Shown here piece after piece: positions 1 through 8,028 of a stretch of DNA of 13,410 bases. Location: the NCBI GenBank assembly GCA_003150225.1, contig QAND01000004.1, positions 1 through 13,410 on the forward strand. The letters run 5' to 3'. Source of the DNA: Bacillota bacterium (lineage in GTDB: Bacteria; Bacillota; Clostridia; Christensenellales; QAND01). Position numbers and translations under genes: made by a program. Numbering within the stretch: position 1 is the first letter of the stretch; the number at the start of each line of letters is the position of its first letter. Below the pieces are notes generated by a model, which saw only the letters and a list, made by a program, of their open reading frames with translations, made no database searches and was not told the DNA's origin.

Positions 1-357
<357 letters not shown>

Positions 358-516
358 AATATTTGCTACCATGCCCTTCGGACATGCTCGCTTCTTACTT
401 AACACAGAAGATGACCGTTCGCTCGATTTCTAAACTCTTGGCTTCTCTCTTCTAGTTTGCGCTTGGTTTTTCACTATGTAGTTCTCAAGGTGCTCCGCTC
501 CCCCTCTCGGGCGAGC
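358..516 (-). promoter_or_regulatory. 16S rRNA leader with boxA-like antitermination element
   Basis: About 160 nt lie between the predicted rRNA transcription start and the mature 16S end, with no coding signs. On the minus strand, ACCTTGAGAACTACATAG (positions 491 down to 474) resembles the boxA-type element of Firmicute rRNA leaders and spacers (CTTTGAAAACT in Bacilli), which recruits NusB/NusE for antitermination. Just upstream, 497-516 can fold as a hairpin: GCTC/GAGC, a G-G mismatch, CCC/GGG and a GAGA loop of the GNRA type. It sits where a boxB-like element would be. A second small hairpin at 370-386 lies near the processing region. Assigning antitermination function is inference from position and resemblance. 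Confidence 0.6.
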
Positions 517-522
517 TTGATC

Positions 523-551
523 ATCTTACCAAATCATCCCCTCACTGTCAA
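523..551 (-). promoter_or_regulatory. rRNA promoter (sigma-A type) driving the 16S operon
   Basis: On the minus strand a perfect -35 box TTGACA (546-551) is followed by a 17-nt spacer and a -10 box TAAGAT (523-528). TGG precedes the -10 box, giving an extended TGn -10. The upstream stretch 553-590 is very AT-rich (runs of A and T), as expected of an UP element. The start point should be about position 516. This is the strongest promoter visible in the window. Confidence 0.85.
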
Positions 552-635
552 CTCCTTTTTTAATTAATTTTTAACTTATCATTTTATGCGGAAGGACAAC
601 CACTAGATGTGGTAGAACTATTGGGCAAACTGTAT

Positions 636-641
636 TATAAT
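636..641 (+). promoter_or_regulatory. probable -10 box for the phosphoglucomutase gene
   Basis: A perfect TATAAT lies about 45 nt upstream of the start codon, giving a 5' leader of roughly 40 nt. The hexamer at 17-nt spacing (TAGAAC, 613-618) matches the -35 consensus poorly, so the promoter is supported mainly by its -10 box and position. It is divergent from the rRNA promoter. Confidence 0.4.
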
Positions 642-686
642 TTGTAGGAAACCTGTGAAAAAGTTTTTTGTCAGGAGGAATTGATT

Positions 687-2396
687 TTGAACTATATGGG
701 CAGATATTACGCGTGGCTGCACGATCCTCTGCTGGACGAGGATCTGCGGAGGGAGCTTCTCGCCATCCGCCAAGACGACCAGGAGATCAAAAACCGGTTC
801 TATGATGATATTGATTTTGGCACCGCCGGCCTCCGGGGAGAGATCGGCGCCGGCTCCATGCTGATGAACACCTATAACATCAAGCTGGCCAGCGAAGCCT
901 TAAGCCGGGTGCTCCTGGAGAACCGCCAGGCCATTCAAGGAGTGGTTATCGCCTGTGACTCCCGCCACCGCTCCCAGGATTTTGCCCGGGAGGCCGCTCT
1001 GGTCTTCTGCGGCAACGGGATTCCCGTATATCTGTTTTCCGAGATCACCCCGGTGCCCATCCTCTCCTACGCCATCCGGCATCTGAATTGTGCCGCGGGC
1101 ATCACCGTCACAGCCTCCCACAACCCGCCCCAGTATAACGGCTATAAGGCTTACGCCGCCTATGGCGGACAGCTGCCCCCCGCCGACTGTGCCGCCGTGC
1201 TGTCCTACATGCGCCGTCTGTCCTCCCTGGCCGACGTCGCCTATATGACGGAGGAAGCGGCCCTTCGAACCGGGCGGCTGCACTATGTAGGCAAGGACAT
1301 ACTGGCTTCCTATTATAAAGAGGCGCTCCAGGGAATCCTGTCCCCGGAGGCCATCCAACAGAACGCCGATCTTCCCATCGCCTATACCCCCCTCTTTGGC
1401 GCGGGAAACCACCCGGTCCGGGAGTTGCTAAAGCAGGCGGGCTTCCACAACGTCAAAGTGGTAAAAGAGCAGGAACGGCCCAATGGGGATTTCCCTGGGC
1501 TCAAGGCTCCCAATCCCGAGGAGGATGACGCCCTTCGCCTGGTGATCCGGGACGCCAAGAAGCAAGGCGCCGCCCTGGCTTTGGCCACCGACCCTGACAG
1601 CGACCGGCTGGCCATCGCCATCCCCCAGAATGGGGAATACCACAAGCTGACCGGCAACCAAGCGGCGTGTCTGCTGCTCTATTACCGGCTTTCCCGGATG
1701 AAGGAGCTGGGTCTTCTCCCGAAAAACGGCTTGATCCTCCGCTCCATCGTAAGCACCTCCCTGGCGGATCGGATTGCCGCCGGCTTTGGCCTTGCGGTAA
1801 CGGAAGTCCTTACAGGATTCCGCTATGTATCCCAGCAGATCGACCTCCACGCTGAAAAGGGCATTCCTCTGGTGTTTGCCTTTGAGGAAAGCTATGGCTA
1901 TCTGTGCGTGGACCTATCCCGGGATAAGGACGCCGTATCCTCCGCCCTCTATCTGTGCGAGGCGGCCTGCTACTACCGGAGCCAGGGGAAAAGCCTCATG
2001 GATGTGATGACCGAAATCTACGAAACCTATGGCTACCAGGAGGAGCGGGCGGATACCCTTCCCTTCCCCGGCCCCGACGGCCTTCATGAGATGGCGGCCA
2101 TCATGGCCCAGGCCCGGGAAGAGCTGCCGGAGGCCATCGCGGGTAAACGGGTGCTGGCGGTCCGGGACTATCAGGCCGGCGTCCGCGCCACAGGCGGCGT
2201 CCAGGAACCCCTTGCGTATCCCAAGTCCAACGTGGTGTTCTACGAGCTGGAGGGAGGCAGCTGGGCCTGTTTGCGGCCCTCCGGCACCGAACCCAAGCTG
2301 AAGGTCTATGCCTCGGCGGCGGGCGCCACCCAGGAGGAGGCCCACGCCCTTTTAGACGCCATCCTTCTGGACAGGAAGGACTGGATCAGCAAATAA
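687..2396 (+). CDS. pgcA: alpha-phosphoglucomutase / phosphomannomutase
   Basis: It interconverts glucose-1-phosphate and glucose-6-phosphate (possibly mannose phosphates) in the cytoplasm, linking central metabolism to UDP-glucose and envelope polysaccharides. At 569 aa it has the usual length for the PgcA type. Family motifs are present: the phosphoserine loop TASHNPPQYNGYK with catalytic Ser about 144, the Mg2+ loop DPDSDR at 302-307, the sugar-binding FEESYG at 399-404 and the phosphate-binding RPSGTEPK at 530-537. Start choice: the ribosome binding site AGGAGG (673-678) stands 8 nt before TTG at 687. The earlier TTG at 681 is only 2 nt away and the ATG at 696 is 17 nt away, so TTG 687 is preferred. 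The gene appears monocistronic, with its own -10 box and a strong terminator. Which sugar is preferred cannot be read from sequence. Confidence 0.93.
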   Translation: MNYMGRYYAWLHDPLLDEDLRRELLAIRQDDQEIKNRFYDDIDFGTAGLRGEIGAGSMLMNTYNIKLASEALSRVLLENRQAIQGVVIACDSRHRSQDFAREAALVFCGNGIPVYLFSEITPVPILSYAIRHLNCAAGITVTASHNPPQYNGYKAYAAYGGQLPPADCAAVLSYMRRLSSLADVAYMTEEAALRTGRLHYVGKDILASYYKEALQGILSPEAIQQNADLPIAYTPLFGAGNHPVRELLKQAGFHNVKVVKEQERPNGDFPGLKAPNPEEDDALRLVIRDAKKQGAALALATDPDSDRLAIAIPQNGEYHKLTGNQAACLLLYYRLSRMKELGLLPKNGLILRSIVSTSLADRIAAGFGLAVTEVLTGFRYVSQQIDLHAEKGIPLVFAFEESYGYLCVDLSRDKDAVSSALYLCEAACYYRSQGKSLMDVMTEIYETYGYQEERADTLPFPGPDGLHEMAAIMAQAREELPEAIAGKRVLAVRDYQAGVRATGGVQEPLAYPKSNVVFYELEGGSWACLRPSGTEPKLKVYASAAGATQEEAHALLDAILLDRKDWISK

Positions 2397-2411
2397 CGCC
2401 TTACCAAATCA

Positions 2412-2445
2412 AAAAGGACCCGTCCCATATGGGGCGGGTCCTTTT
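2412..2445. terminator. bidirectional intrinsic terminator
   Basis: A 15-bp stem (one G-T wobble) with an ATAT loop, AAAAGGACCCG on one arm and CGGGTCCTTTT on the other, is flanked by A and T runs. It lies 15 nt after the phosphoglucomutase stop and 11 nt after the fprA stop, so it can serve both convergent genes. Confidence 0.92.
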
Positions 2446-2456
2446 ATGCGTTTTCG

Positions 2457-3629
2457 TTATTCCATCAGCTTGCGCGCGGTCTCCAGAACCGCGTCCAGCT
2501 TCTCCTGATTGGGCCGCATCCTGCAGGTGGCGGTACCCACCACCTTAAGGCCGATCTGTTCCATACGCTGGGCTAGGAAGCCTGCGGCCTCCCCGCTCCA
2601 TCCAAAGCAGCCAAAGGCCAGGGCCTTCTTGTTCCGGTTGGTAATGCAGCTGGTCCGGGCCAGCACGTCCCAAATGGGCAGCAGGGCGTCCCGGTTAAAG
2701 GTGGGAGACCCCAGGGCAAGGAAGTCCGCCTCCCCGATGGCGGCGGAAACGGCATCCACGCCGTCCTCTGCCACATCCATCAGCCGGATGTCCGCTCCCA
2801 TTTCCGTAAGCTCCCGGGCGATGGCCTGGGCCAGGACTCGGGTATAGCCGTAGCAGGAAACATAGGCCACCACGCCTTGGGGCTTCTCCCCCTTGGCTTC
2901 CGGTCTGGACCACTCCTCATAGCGGTTCACCGCGCCCATGGGATCCCGATTCAAAACCGGCCCATGGGACGGGCAGATCATCCGGATGTCCAGATCCCGG
3001 ATGGCGGCAATGGCCTTCTGCACATGGGGCTTAAAGGGGCCCATGATTACGTCAAAGTAATACTTCTGCTCGCTGTACAGCTCGGCCACGTCCATGGTCT
3101 CCTCCAGCACCCCGGGAGCGGCATGGTGGAACCCAAAAGCGTCGCAGCTCATAAGCACCCCATCCTCCTTCACATAGGTGAAGATGGAATCGGGCCAATG
3201 GAGGAAGGGGGCGGAAATGGTTTGAAGGGTCACGCCGCCCAAATCGATGATCTCCCCATCCTTGGCCCGGATGCTCTCAAAGGGGCCGTTTACGATTTCC
3301 TTGGCCACGTTGAGCCCGGCCTGGGAGGCCACGACTACGGCCTTGGGGCATTTTTCCAAAAGGCGGCCGATGGAGCCGCTGTGGTCCGGCTCGGTGTGAT
3401 TCATAACGATGTAGTCCAGGCTGCCAAGATCCACGCCCTCGGCCTCCATGATCTCCAGCCACCGGTCAAAGAAGGTCTCCTTAACGGTGTCGATGATGGC
3501 GGACTTCTCAGTGCCCTTTACATAATAGCTGTTGTAGGTGGTGCCATACTGGGTATGCATCACCACGTCAAATACCCGCAGATCAGGATCGCTGACCCCG
3601 ATGTAACGGACATGTTCGGTCAATTTCAT
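2457..3629 (-). CDS. fprA: flavodiiron protein, FprA family (O2 / NO reductase)
   Basis: A-type flavodiiron proteins reduce O2 to water, or NO to N2O, at a cytoplasmic diiron centre fed by FMN and usually by rubredoxin. The 390-aa length fits the two-domain form. The N-terminal metallo-beta-lactamase-like domain has all expected diiron ligands: H78, E80 and D82 in NHTEPDH, H144 in LHWPD, D163 in SCDAFGFH and H222 in CPSHGP. From about residue 252 a flavodoxin domain follows, with a phosphate loop at VSCYGYTRVLA and the later flavin-loop segments SPTFNRD and FGCFGWSGEAA. There is no fused rubredoxin; a separate rubredoxin gene sits directly upstream. Ribosome binding site AGGAGG lies 8 nt before the ATG. 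Whether O2 or NO is the physiological substrate is not decidable here; O2 detoxification is the usual role in clostridia. Confidence 0.93.
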   Translation of the reverse strand: MKLTEHVRYIGVSDPDLRVFDVVMHTQYGTTYNSYYVKGTEKSAIIDTVKETFFDRWLEIMEAEGVDLGSLDYIVMNHTEPDHSGSIGRLLEKCPKAVVVASQAGLNVAKEIVNGPFESIRAKDGEIIDLGGVTLQTISAPFLHWPDSIFTYVKEDGVLMSCDAFGFHHAAPGVLEETMDVAELYSEQKYYFDVIMGPFKPHVQKAIAAIRDLDIRMICPSHGPVLNRDPMGAVNRYEEWSRPEAKGEKPQGVVAYVSCYGYTRVLAQAIARELTEMGADIRLMDVAEDGVDAVSAAIGEADFLALGSPTFNRDALLPIWDVLARTSCITNRNKKALAFGCFGWSGEAAGFLAQRMEQIGLKVVGTATCRMRPNQEKLDAVLETARKLME

Positions 3630-3651
3630 TGGGATTCCCTCCTAAATCGAA

Positions 3652-3689
3652 AACCGGGGGCCTGGGATAATCCCATGCCCCCAGCGGTT
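3652..3689 (-). terminator. intercistronic terminator-like hairpin between rubredoxin and fprA
   Basis: On the minus strand, arms of AACCG..GGGGGC..TGGGA pair with TCCCA..GCCCCC..GGTT around a 3-nt loop, with one mismatch and a 3-nt bulge. The 3' arm runs into TTTTCGATTT, an interrupted T tract. It lies 13 nt after the rubredoxin stop and ends 22 nt before the fprA start. The stem is strong but the T tract is weak, so partial termination or 3'-end stabilisation of the rubredoxin message is more likely than a full stop. No separate promoter for fprA was seen in the short gap. Confidence 0.6.
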
Positions 3690-3701
3690 CGGCTCGTTCG
3701 G

Positions 3702-3863
3702 CTACTCTACCTTGGCAAAGGCGTCCTTGCCCAGGCCGCAGATGGGACAGGTAAAGTCCTCGGGAAGGTCCTCAAAGGGAGTTCCAGGAGCGATGCCCTG
3801 GTCGGGTACTCCAACGGCGGGATCGTATTCCCAGCTGCAAGCGGTGCAGTAATATTTATCCAT
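3702..3863 (-). CDS. rubredoxin
   Basis: This 53-aa protein starts [15 protein letters not shown] and ends with [16 protein letters not shown]. It is a complete rubredoxin that carries one electron on a single Fe(Cys)4 site: C6 and C9 in CxxC, C39 and C42 in CPxCG. The conserved aromatic and acidic positions ([19 protein letters not shown]) are present and the length is typical. The residue after the second cysteine is Ser instead of the usual Gly. Ribosome binding site AAGGAGG lies 8 nt before ATG, and an extended -10 promoter lies upstream. The gene is directly upstream of fprA, so it is most likely the electron donor to that flavodiiron protein. The small size makes it easy to miss. Confidence 0.95.
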   Translation of the reverse strand: MDKYYCTACSWEYDPAVGVPDQGIAPGTPFEDLPEDFTCPICGLGKDAFAKVE

Positions 3864-3892
3864 GCTATCGTCCTCCTTGGTGCTTTTTTCCT

Positions 3893-3901
3893 ATTATAGC
3901 A
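3893..3901 (-). promoter_or_regulatory. extended -10 promoter of the rubredoxin-fprA unit
   Basis: On the minus strand TGCTATAAT gives a perfect -10 box (3893-3898) with the TGn extension. The -35 position at 17-nt spacing (TGGATT) is weak, as is common for extended -10 promoters. The predicted start is near 3886, about 23 nt before the rubredoxin ATG. No clear operator for an oxygen or peroxide regulator was recognised nearby. Confidence 0.65.
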
Positions 3902-3996
3902 TTCCATCGCTCTCGAATCCATATACCTTGGAAATTCGGAGGATCCCTTTTTTCAACAAATCCCCATATAAAAATGAAACTATGACCGTAAAACCA

Positions 3997-4728
3997 TTAA
4001 AAGGAAACCTGCTCCCCCCGCCTGGTCCACCGAATCACCCGGGTGCCGCCGAAGGGACCGCGGGCAACAAGTCCGTCTTGGGTACGGTAGTCCTCCCCAA
4101 AGTGCATGGGAGCGAACACCCGGGTAGGGATGGCGGAAAGGAAGGCCACGGCGCCGTTGGCGGCATCAGGGCCCAGGCGGCCGTCCACCGGGAACATCGC
4201 CAGATCCAATGTGGAGACGTCTCGGGAAAGGGCCGCCAGCTCCTCCCGGTAGGCCCGAGTATATCCCTGGGCCTCTTCCGGGGGCACCTCCTGGTTCCAG
4301 TGCCAGTCATTGAGATCCCCGGCATGGAAAAACCGCTTTCCCTCGGCCTCCACATAGAAGGAAACGCCCAGATCGGTGGAGCCATAGGCCCGGATGAACG
4401 CCAGCTCATCCCGATACGCCTCCCCTTTCTCCAAAAACACCACCGGAGACCGAAGGGTTTTGGGTACCTTGTCCTGGGCCTCCCGGGCCACCACATAGAC
4501 CACGTCCTTCCGGCAGTTTTCATAGCCGAACACTACGGGGTTGAGATGGTCCCCGTGGCTGTGGGAAATCAGCACATACAGCCGTCCCGGCAGGGAGAGC
4601 CCCTCCTCGTCCATCACACCGTGACAAAGCCCCCGCCCCTCCCCCTGATCGAGATAATAATCCATGAGAAAGGATGCTTTTTCCCCATGTACCAGCATGC
4701 CGCTGTGGCCCAGATAGATCAATTCCAT
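3997..4728 (-). CDS. MBL-fold metallo-hydrolase
   Basis: This 243-aa single-domain metallo-beta-lactamase-fold protein has the metal motif HSHGDH (H56, H58, D60, H61), then H135 and D138 in FHAGD, and H209 in MHFG, the expected binuclear site. The opening YLGHSGMLV resembles the UlaG/YycJ-like soluble hydrolases, which act on phosphodiesters, lactones or nucleic acids; the substrate here is unknown. No signal peptide is seen. The start follows the addA stop by 12 nt, and its ribosome binding site AAGGAGG overlaps that stop codon (TAAGGAGG, then 7 nt to ATG). It is therefore the third gene of the addB-addA operon and probably translationally coupled. Co-location hints at nucleic-acid metabolism, but this is inference. 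No clear intrinsic terminator follows it before the rubredoxin promoter, so some read-through is possible. Confidence 0.85.
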   Translation of the reverse strand: MELIYLGHSGMLVHGEKASFLMDYYLDQGEGRGLCHGVMDEEGLSLPGRLYVLISHSHGDHLNPVVFGYENCRKDVVYVVAREAQDKVPKTLRSPVVFLEKGEAYRDELAFIRAYGSTDLGVSFYVEAEGKRFFHAGDLNDWHWNQEVPPEEAQGYTRAYREELAALSRDVSTLDLAMFPVDGRLGPDAANGAVAFLSAIPTRVFAPMHFGEDYRTQDGLVARGPFGGTRVIRWTRRGEQVSF

Positions 4729-4740
4729 AACGGTTCCTCC

Positions 4741-7700
4741 TTACATATCCTCTTCCAAAGGCATGGTAAGCGCTTCTCCTGTCCGCAGCAAAAACAAGAT
4801 CACCTCTCCCACCCTAAGGCCCATGGTCCGTTCCATGGCCCGACGGTAGATGCGCATCTGATGGCGGTAGCGCTCCTGCAACGCAAGGATTCCCCCGCCC
4901 GGCCGTACATAATCGGTTTTATAGTCCAGGATGATCAGCCTGCCATCCTCCACAAAGGCACAGTCCACAATGCCTTGAACCATCACCTCGCCGTCCCCCT
5001 CCATCAAAAGCTCCCGGGCTGGTACCACAAGGTTGAAGGGCAGCTCCCGATAAACCCGGGGGCTGGATGCTACCCGGGCGTAAACAGGAGACTTCACAAA
5101 ACCCAGGATCATAGCGGGATCCAGCGCCTCCGCCTCCCGCTGGGTCAACAACTCCCGGCGAACCAGGCCCTCCAGCTGGGCGGCCAAGTCCCCAGCGGTA
5201 GCAATAGCCGAGAGATCCAGGAGCATCATGGCTTTGTGGACGATGGTTCCCCGTTCAGCGCCGGTAAATCCCTCTTCCTCCCCCACAAACCGGGGGCGGA
5301 CCAGCTCCAGCCGTTCCTCAGGGGCTGTGCCCACGGCGGAAGGGGCCGCCCGCTGGGGCTGCTTTACCTGGTCCTCATAGGGGTACCGGTAGTCCAGCCT
5401 GTGGGCCAGTTCCTCCATCTCCCGTGGGTCGGCCTCCTGGGCCAGTCGGGCAAAGGTGGGCCGCTGGGCCGCCCGAAGCCGGGGGACCTCCGTGAGCCGT
5501 TCCACCGCAAAGGCCTCGGCCGCGGGCAGAATCCAATCTAAGGGACACCGAGCGGATTGAGCCGCTGGAGGCACCGTTTCCCCGTCCGCCGTAGCCACCA
5601 CCAGGAGCTCCCGTTCCCCCCGGGTCAGGGCCACGTAGAGAATGCGCATCTCCTCCTCCAGGTTCCGGCGGCGGATGGCCGATCCCATGGGTTCCCGCAA
5701 AGGGCCGTCCTCCCGCTCCCCCTCCCGCAGAAGGGGCAGCGCCACGCCCAGGTCCCGGTCCACCGGCACCCCTCGGAGGTCGGCGGTGTTAAATCGGCTT
5801 TCAGCAGCGGCAAAGAACACCACTGGAAACTCCAGCCCCTTGCTGCCGTGAACCGTCATGATCCGCACCGCATCGCCAGCGGCGCTGAGAGCAATGGGCA
5901 TCTCCCGGCCGGCGTGGCTGTCCTCCCGAACCCGATCCAGCACCTTCAAAAACTCATAGAGGTTTCCACCTCCTCGCTGGTCAAATTCCCGGGCATAGGC
6001 CAGGACGGCCGCCAGGGGGGAAAGGTTGTCCTCTTTGAGGGAGTATAGGTCCAGGGGGCCCGCCAGCTCCCCTTTGATCCGTGCCACCAGCCGTTCCACC
6101 CCGTATACGGCGGCATAACGGCGGTATTCCGCCATCCTTCGGCGAAAATCGGTAACGGCCTCCAGAAGGGGGCCCGGCGTTTGGTAGGCGCTAAGGGCCT
6201 CATGGTAAGCTCCCTCCCGGCAGCTCAGCCGGATGGCGGCCAGGTCGTCGGCGGAAAGCCCCCATAGGGCAAGGGCAGCTAACAAAGCGGTATCGTCCAA
6301 AGGATTGTCCACATACCGCAGCAGGCCCAAAAGCGCTTCCATGGAGGGGGTTCCAAAATAGCCCGCCATAGGCGGGGTTACAGCGGGGATGCCGGCGGCG
6401 CTGAGCACCCTCTGTATCTCTCCCGCCCTATCCCCTATGCTCCGCAAAAGGATAACCATATCCCCATACCGGTATCCCTCTCCCCGCAGCCGTTCCATCT
6501 CCCGGGCCATGACCAGCGCCTGAGCAGCGGCGTTAGTAAGCTCCTCCTCCCGCAGGTCGGGAACCAGCAGCAGCCGAGGGCGTTCCCCCCGCTCCCCCTG
6601 CCGGCCGGGGATCAGCCGATGCTCCTTTTGATAATCCACCCGTCCCAGCTCCGGGGTCATGCAACGGTCAAACACGGCGTTGACGGCCTCCAAAATGGCG
6701 GGGCTGCTGCGGAAGTTATGCTGCAGCTGAACCGCCAAGCAATCCTCCCGCTCCCGGTAGTCCTCAAACCGCCGGAGAAATAGGGTGGGCTCGGCATCCC
6801 GGAATCCGTAGATGCTCTGCTTGATGTCCCCCACAAAGAACTGATTTCCCGGCAGCAGGTCGATGACCGCCTGCTGAAGGGGGCTTACATCCTGATATTC
6901 GTCCACAAACACGTATTTGTATCGATGCCCCAGCTCCTCCTGGACCAACGGATCCCGGAGAACCCGGAGAGCCAGATGCTCCACATCGGAAAACTCCAAC
7001 AGCCGCAGAGCGCTCTTCTCCTGATCCAGAAGCCGCCGGTATTCCAGCGCCAGCTCCCGGAGCAGGTCCGCCTGGGGCAGAAGCTCCCGGAGCGCGGCCC
7101 GATTCTCCTCCGGGGAGCGCAGGTAGACGGGACATTTGCCCGCCCAAGCGATGGCGGCTTTGGCGGCGTCCACCCGTTCCTTGACATAATCCCGAAGCTC
7201 CGGCTCCTCCCGGTTCAAAGGGGTAATCCGGGGAAATACAAGGGCGTGTAGAGCCGCCAGGGCCTGAGGCCCCGGCTCCAGCGTTAGCGCCTCCCGGACG
7301 CCTAGGACACAGCCCCGCAGCTCGCCCAAGTATTTTTCCGCTCCCGGAGCCCCTTCCTCCACCGCCCGGACCGCCTCCTCCACCGGAAGGAGCAGCTCAC
7401 AGTGAAGCCGCTCCCGGGCCTCTTGGGCATATTCCGCCAGCCAAGCGGCGTCGGCATAGGGCTGGGTCAGGCGGGCATAGAACCCCTCCCGGTCGGGCAG
7501 GGTCTGGGCGGTCTGATCCACCCGCTGGATCAATTGGGCCAGAGCCCGCTCCCCGCCGCAGCGGTCCACCAGATCATAGAACCCCTGATCCCCCGTGGAG
7601 AACCGATCCTCCATAAGGGTTTCCATGACCCGGGTAGACAGCATAGCCCGCTGAATCTCCCCCACAAGGGAAAACATGGGATCCACCCCGGCGGCATGAA

Positions 7701-8028
7701 AAAACTCCCGGACCAAATCCAGGCAGAAGGCGTGGATGGTGCTGATGCCGGCGGAGCCAATGGCGGAGATCTGCCGCCGGAGCCGGTTGTCGGGCTTCTT
7801 CGCTACGGCCTCCGCCAGGGCCTCCCGGATGCGGCTCCGGATGCCCTCTGTGGCGTTGACGGTAAAGGTCATCATCAGCATCTCCCGAATATCCGCCCCA
7901 TGGGTGATGAGCCCCACGGCCCGCTCCACCATCACCGAGGTCTTGCCGCTGCCCGCCCCGGCGGATACCCCCACATTGCGGTCCCAGGTCAGGGCGGCGG
8001 CCCGCTGGGCGTCAGTCATCCGTTTCAT
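4741..8028 (-). CDS. addA: ATP-dependent helicase/nuclease subunit A (AddA)
   Basis: AddA is the 3'-5' UvrD-like helicase plus nuclease of the AddAB (RexAB) complex, which resects double-strand breaks for RecA loading. Motifs in order: Walker A AGAGSGKT (23-30), DEYQD (376-380), GDIKQSIYGFR (400-410), NFRS (438-441), VHGSKGLEFP (726-735), RILYVALTRGE (795-805) and a C-terminal PD-(D/E)XK nuclease with GIVD and LDYKTD (about 1020-1040) plus HQMRIYRRA. Length is 1095 aa, somewhat shorter than the ~1230 aa of B. subtilis AddA, but no motif is missing. Start: GGGAGGAGGG lies 8 nt before ATG 8028, which lies inside the end of addB (17-nt overlap). A longer open frame runs upstream to 8079 but has no matching ribosome binding site. 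Both helicase and nuclease should be active. Confidence 0.95.
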   Translation of the reverse strand: MKRMTDAQRAAALTWDRNVGVSAGAGSGKTSVMVERAVGLITHGADIREMLMMTFTVNATEGIRSRIREALAEAVAKKPDNRLRRQISAIGSAGISTIHAFCLDLVREFFHAAGVDPMFSLVGEIQRAMLSTRVMETLMEDRFSTGDQGFYDLVDRCGGERALAQLIQRVDQTAQTLPDREGFYARLTQPYADAAWLAEYAQEARERLHCELLLPVEEAVRAVEEGAPGAEKYLGELRGCVLGVREALTLEPGPQALAALHALVFPRITPLNREEPELRDYVKERVDAAKAAIAWAGKCPVYLRSPEENRAALRELLPQADLLRELALEYRRLLDQEKSALRLLEFSDVEHLALRVLRDPLVQEELGHRYKYVFVDEYQDVSPLQQAVIDLLPGNQFFVGDIKQSIYGFRDAEPTLFLRRFEDYREREDCLAVQLQHNFRSSPAILEAVNAVFDRCMTPELGRVDYQKEHRLIPGRQGERGERPRLLLVPDLREEELTNAAAQALVMAREMERLRGEGYRYGDMVILLRSIGDRAGEIQRVLSAAGIPAVTPPMAGYFGTPSMEALLGLLRYVDNPLDDTALLAALALWGLSADDLAAIRLSCREGAYHEALSAYQTPGPLLEAVTDFRRRMAEYRRYAAVYGVERLVARIKGELAGPLDLYSLKEDNLSPLAAVLAYAREFDQRGGGNLYEFLKVLDRVREDSHAGREMPIALSAAGDAVRIMTVHGSKGLEFPVVFFAAAESRFNTADLRGVPVDRDLGVALPLLREGEREDGPLREPMGSAIRRRNLEEEMRILYVALTRGERELLVVATADGETVPPAAQSARCPLDWILPAAEAFAVERLTEVPRLRAAQRPTFARLAQEADPREMEELAHRLDYRYPYEDQVKQPQRAAPSAVGTAPEERLELVRPRFVGEEEGFTGAERGTIVHKAMMLLDLSAIATAGDLAAQLEGLVRRELLTQREAEALDPAMILGFVKSPVYARVASSPRVYRELPFNLVVPARELLMEGDGEVMVQGIVDCAFVEDGRLIILDYKTDYVRPGGGILALQERYRHQMRIYRRAMERTMGLRVGEVILFLLRTGEALTMPLEEDM

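Noticed and set aside
681..686. TTG at 681 as the phosphoglucomutase start
   Set aside because: Only 2 nt separate it from the AGGAGG ribosome binding site; TTG at 687 has the right spacing.
3862..5541. Long open frame on the plus strand (559 codons)
   Set aside because: It runs opposite the well-supported MBL and addA genes and its product is a Pro/His/Gly-rich shadow without motifs. The same reasoning removes 2877-3899, 7402-8232, 7736-9040 and other overlapping frames.
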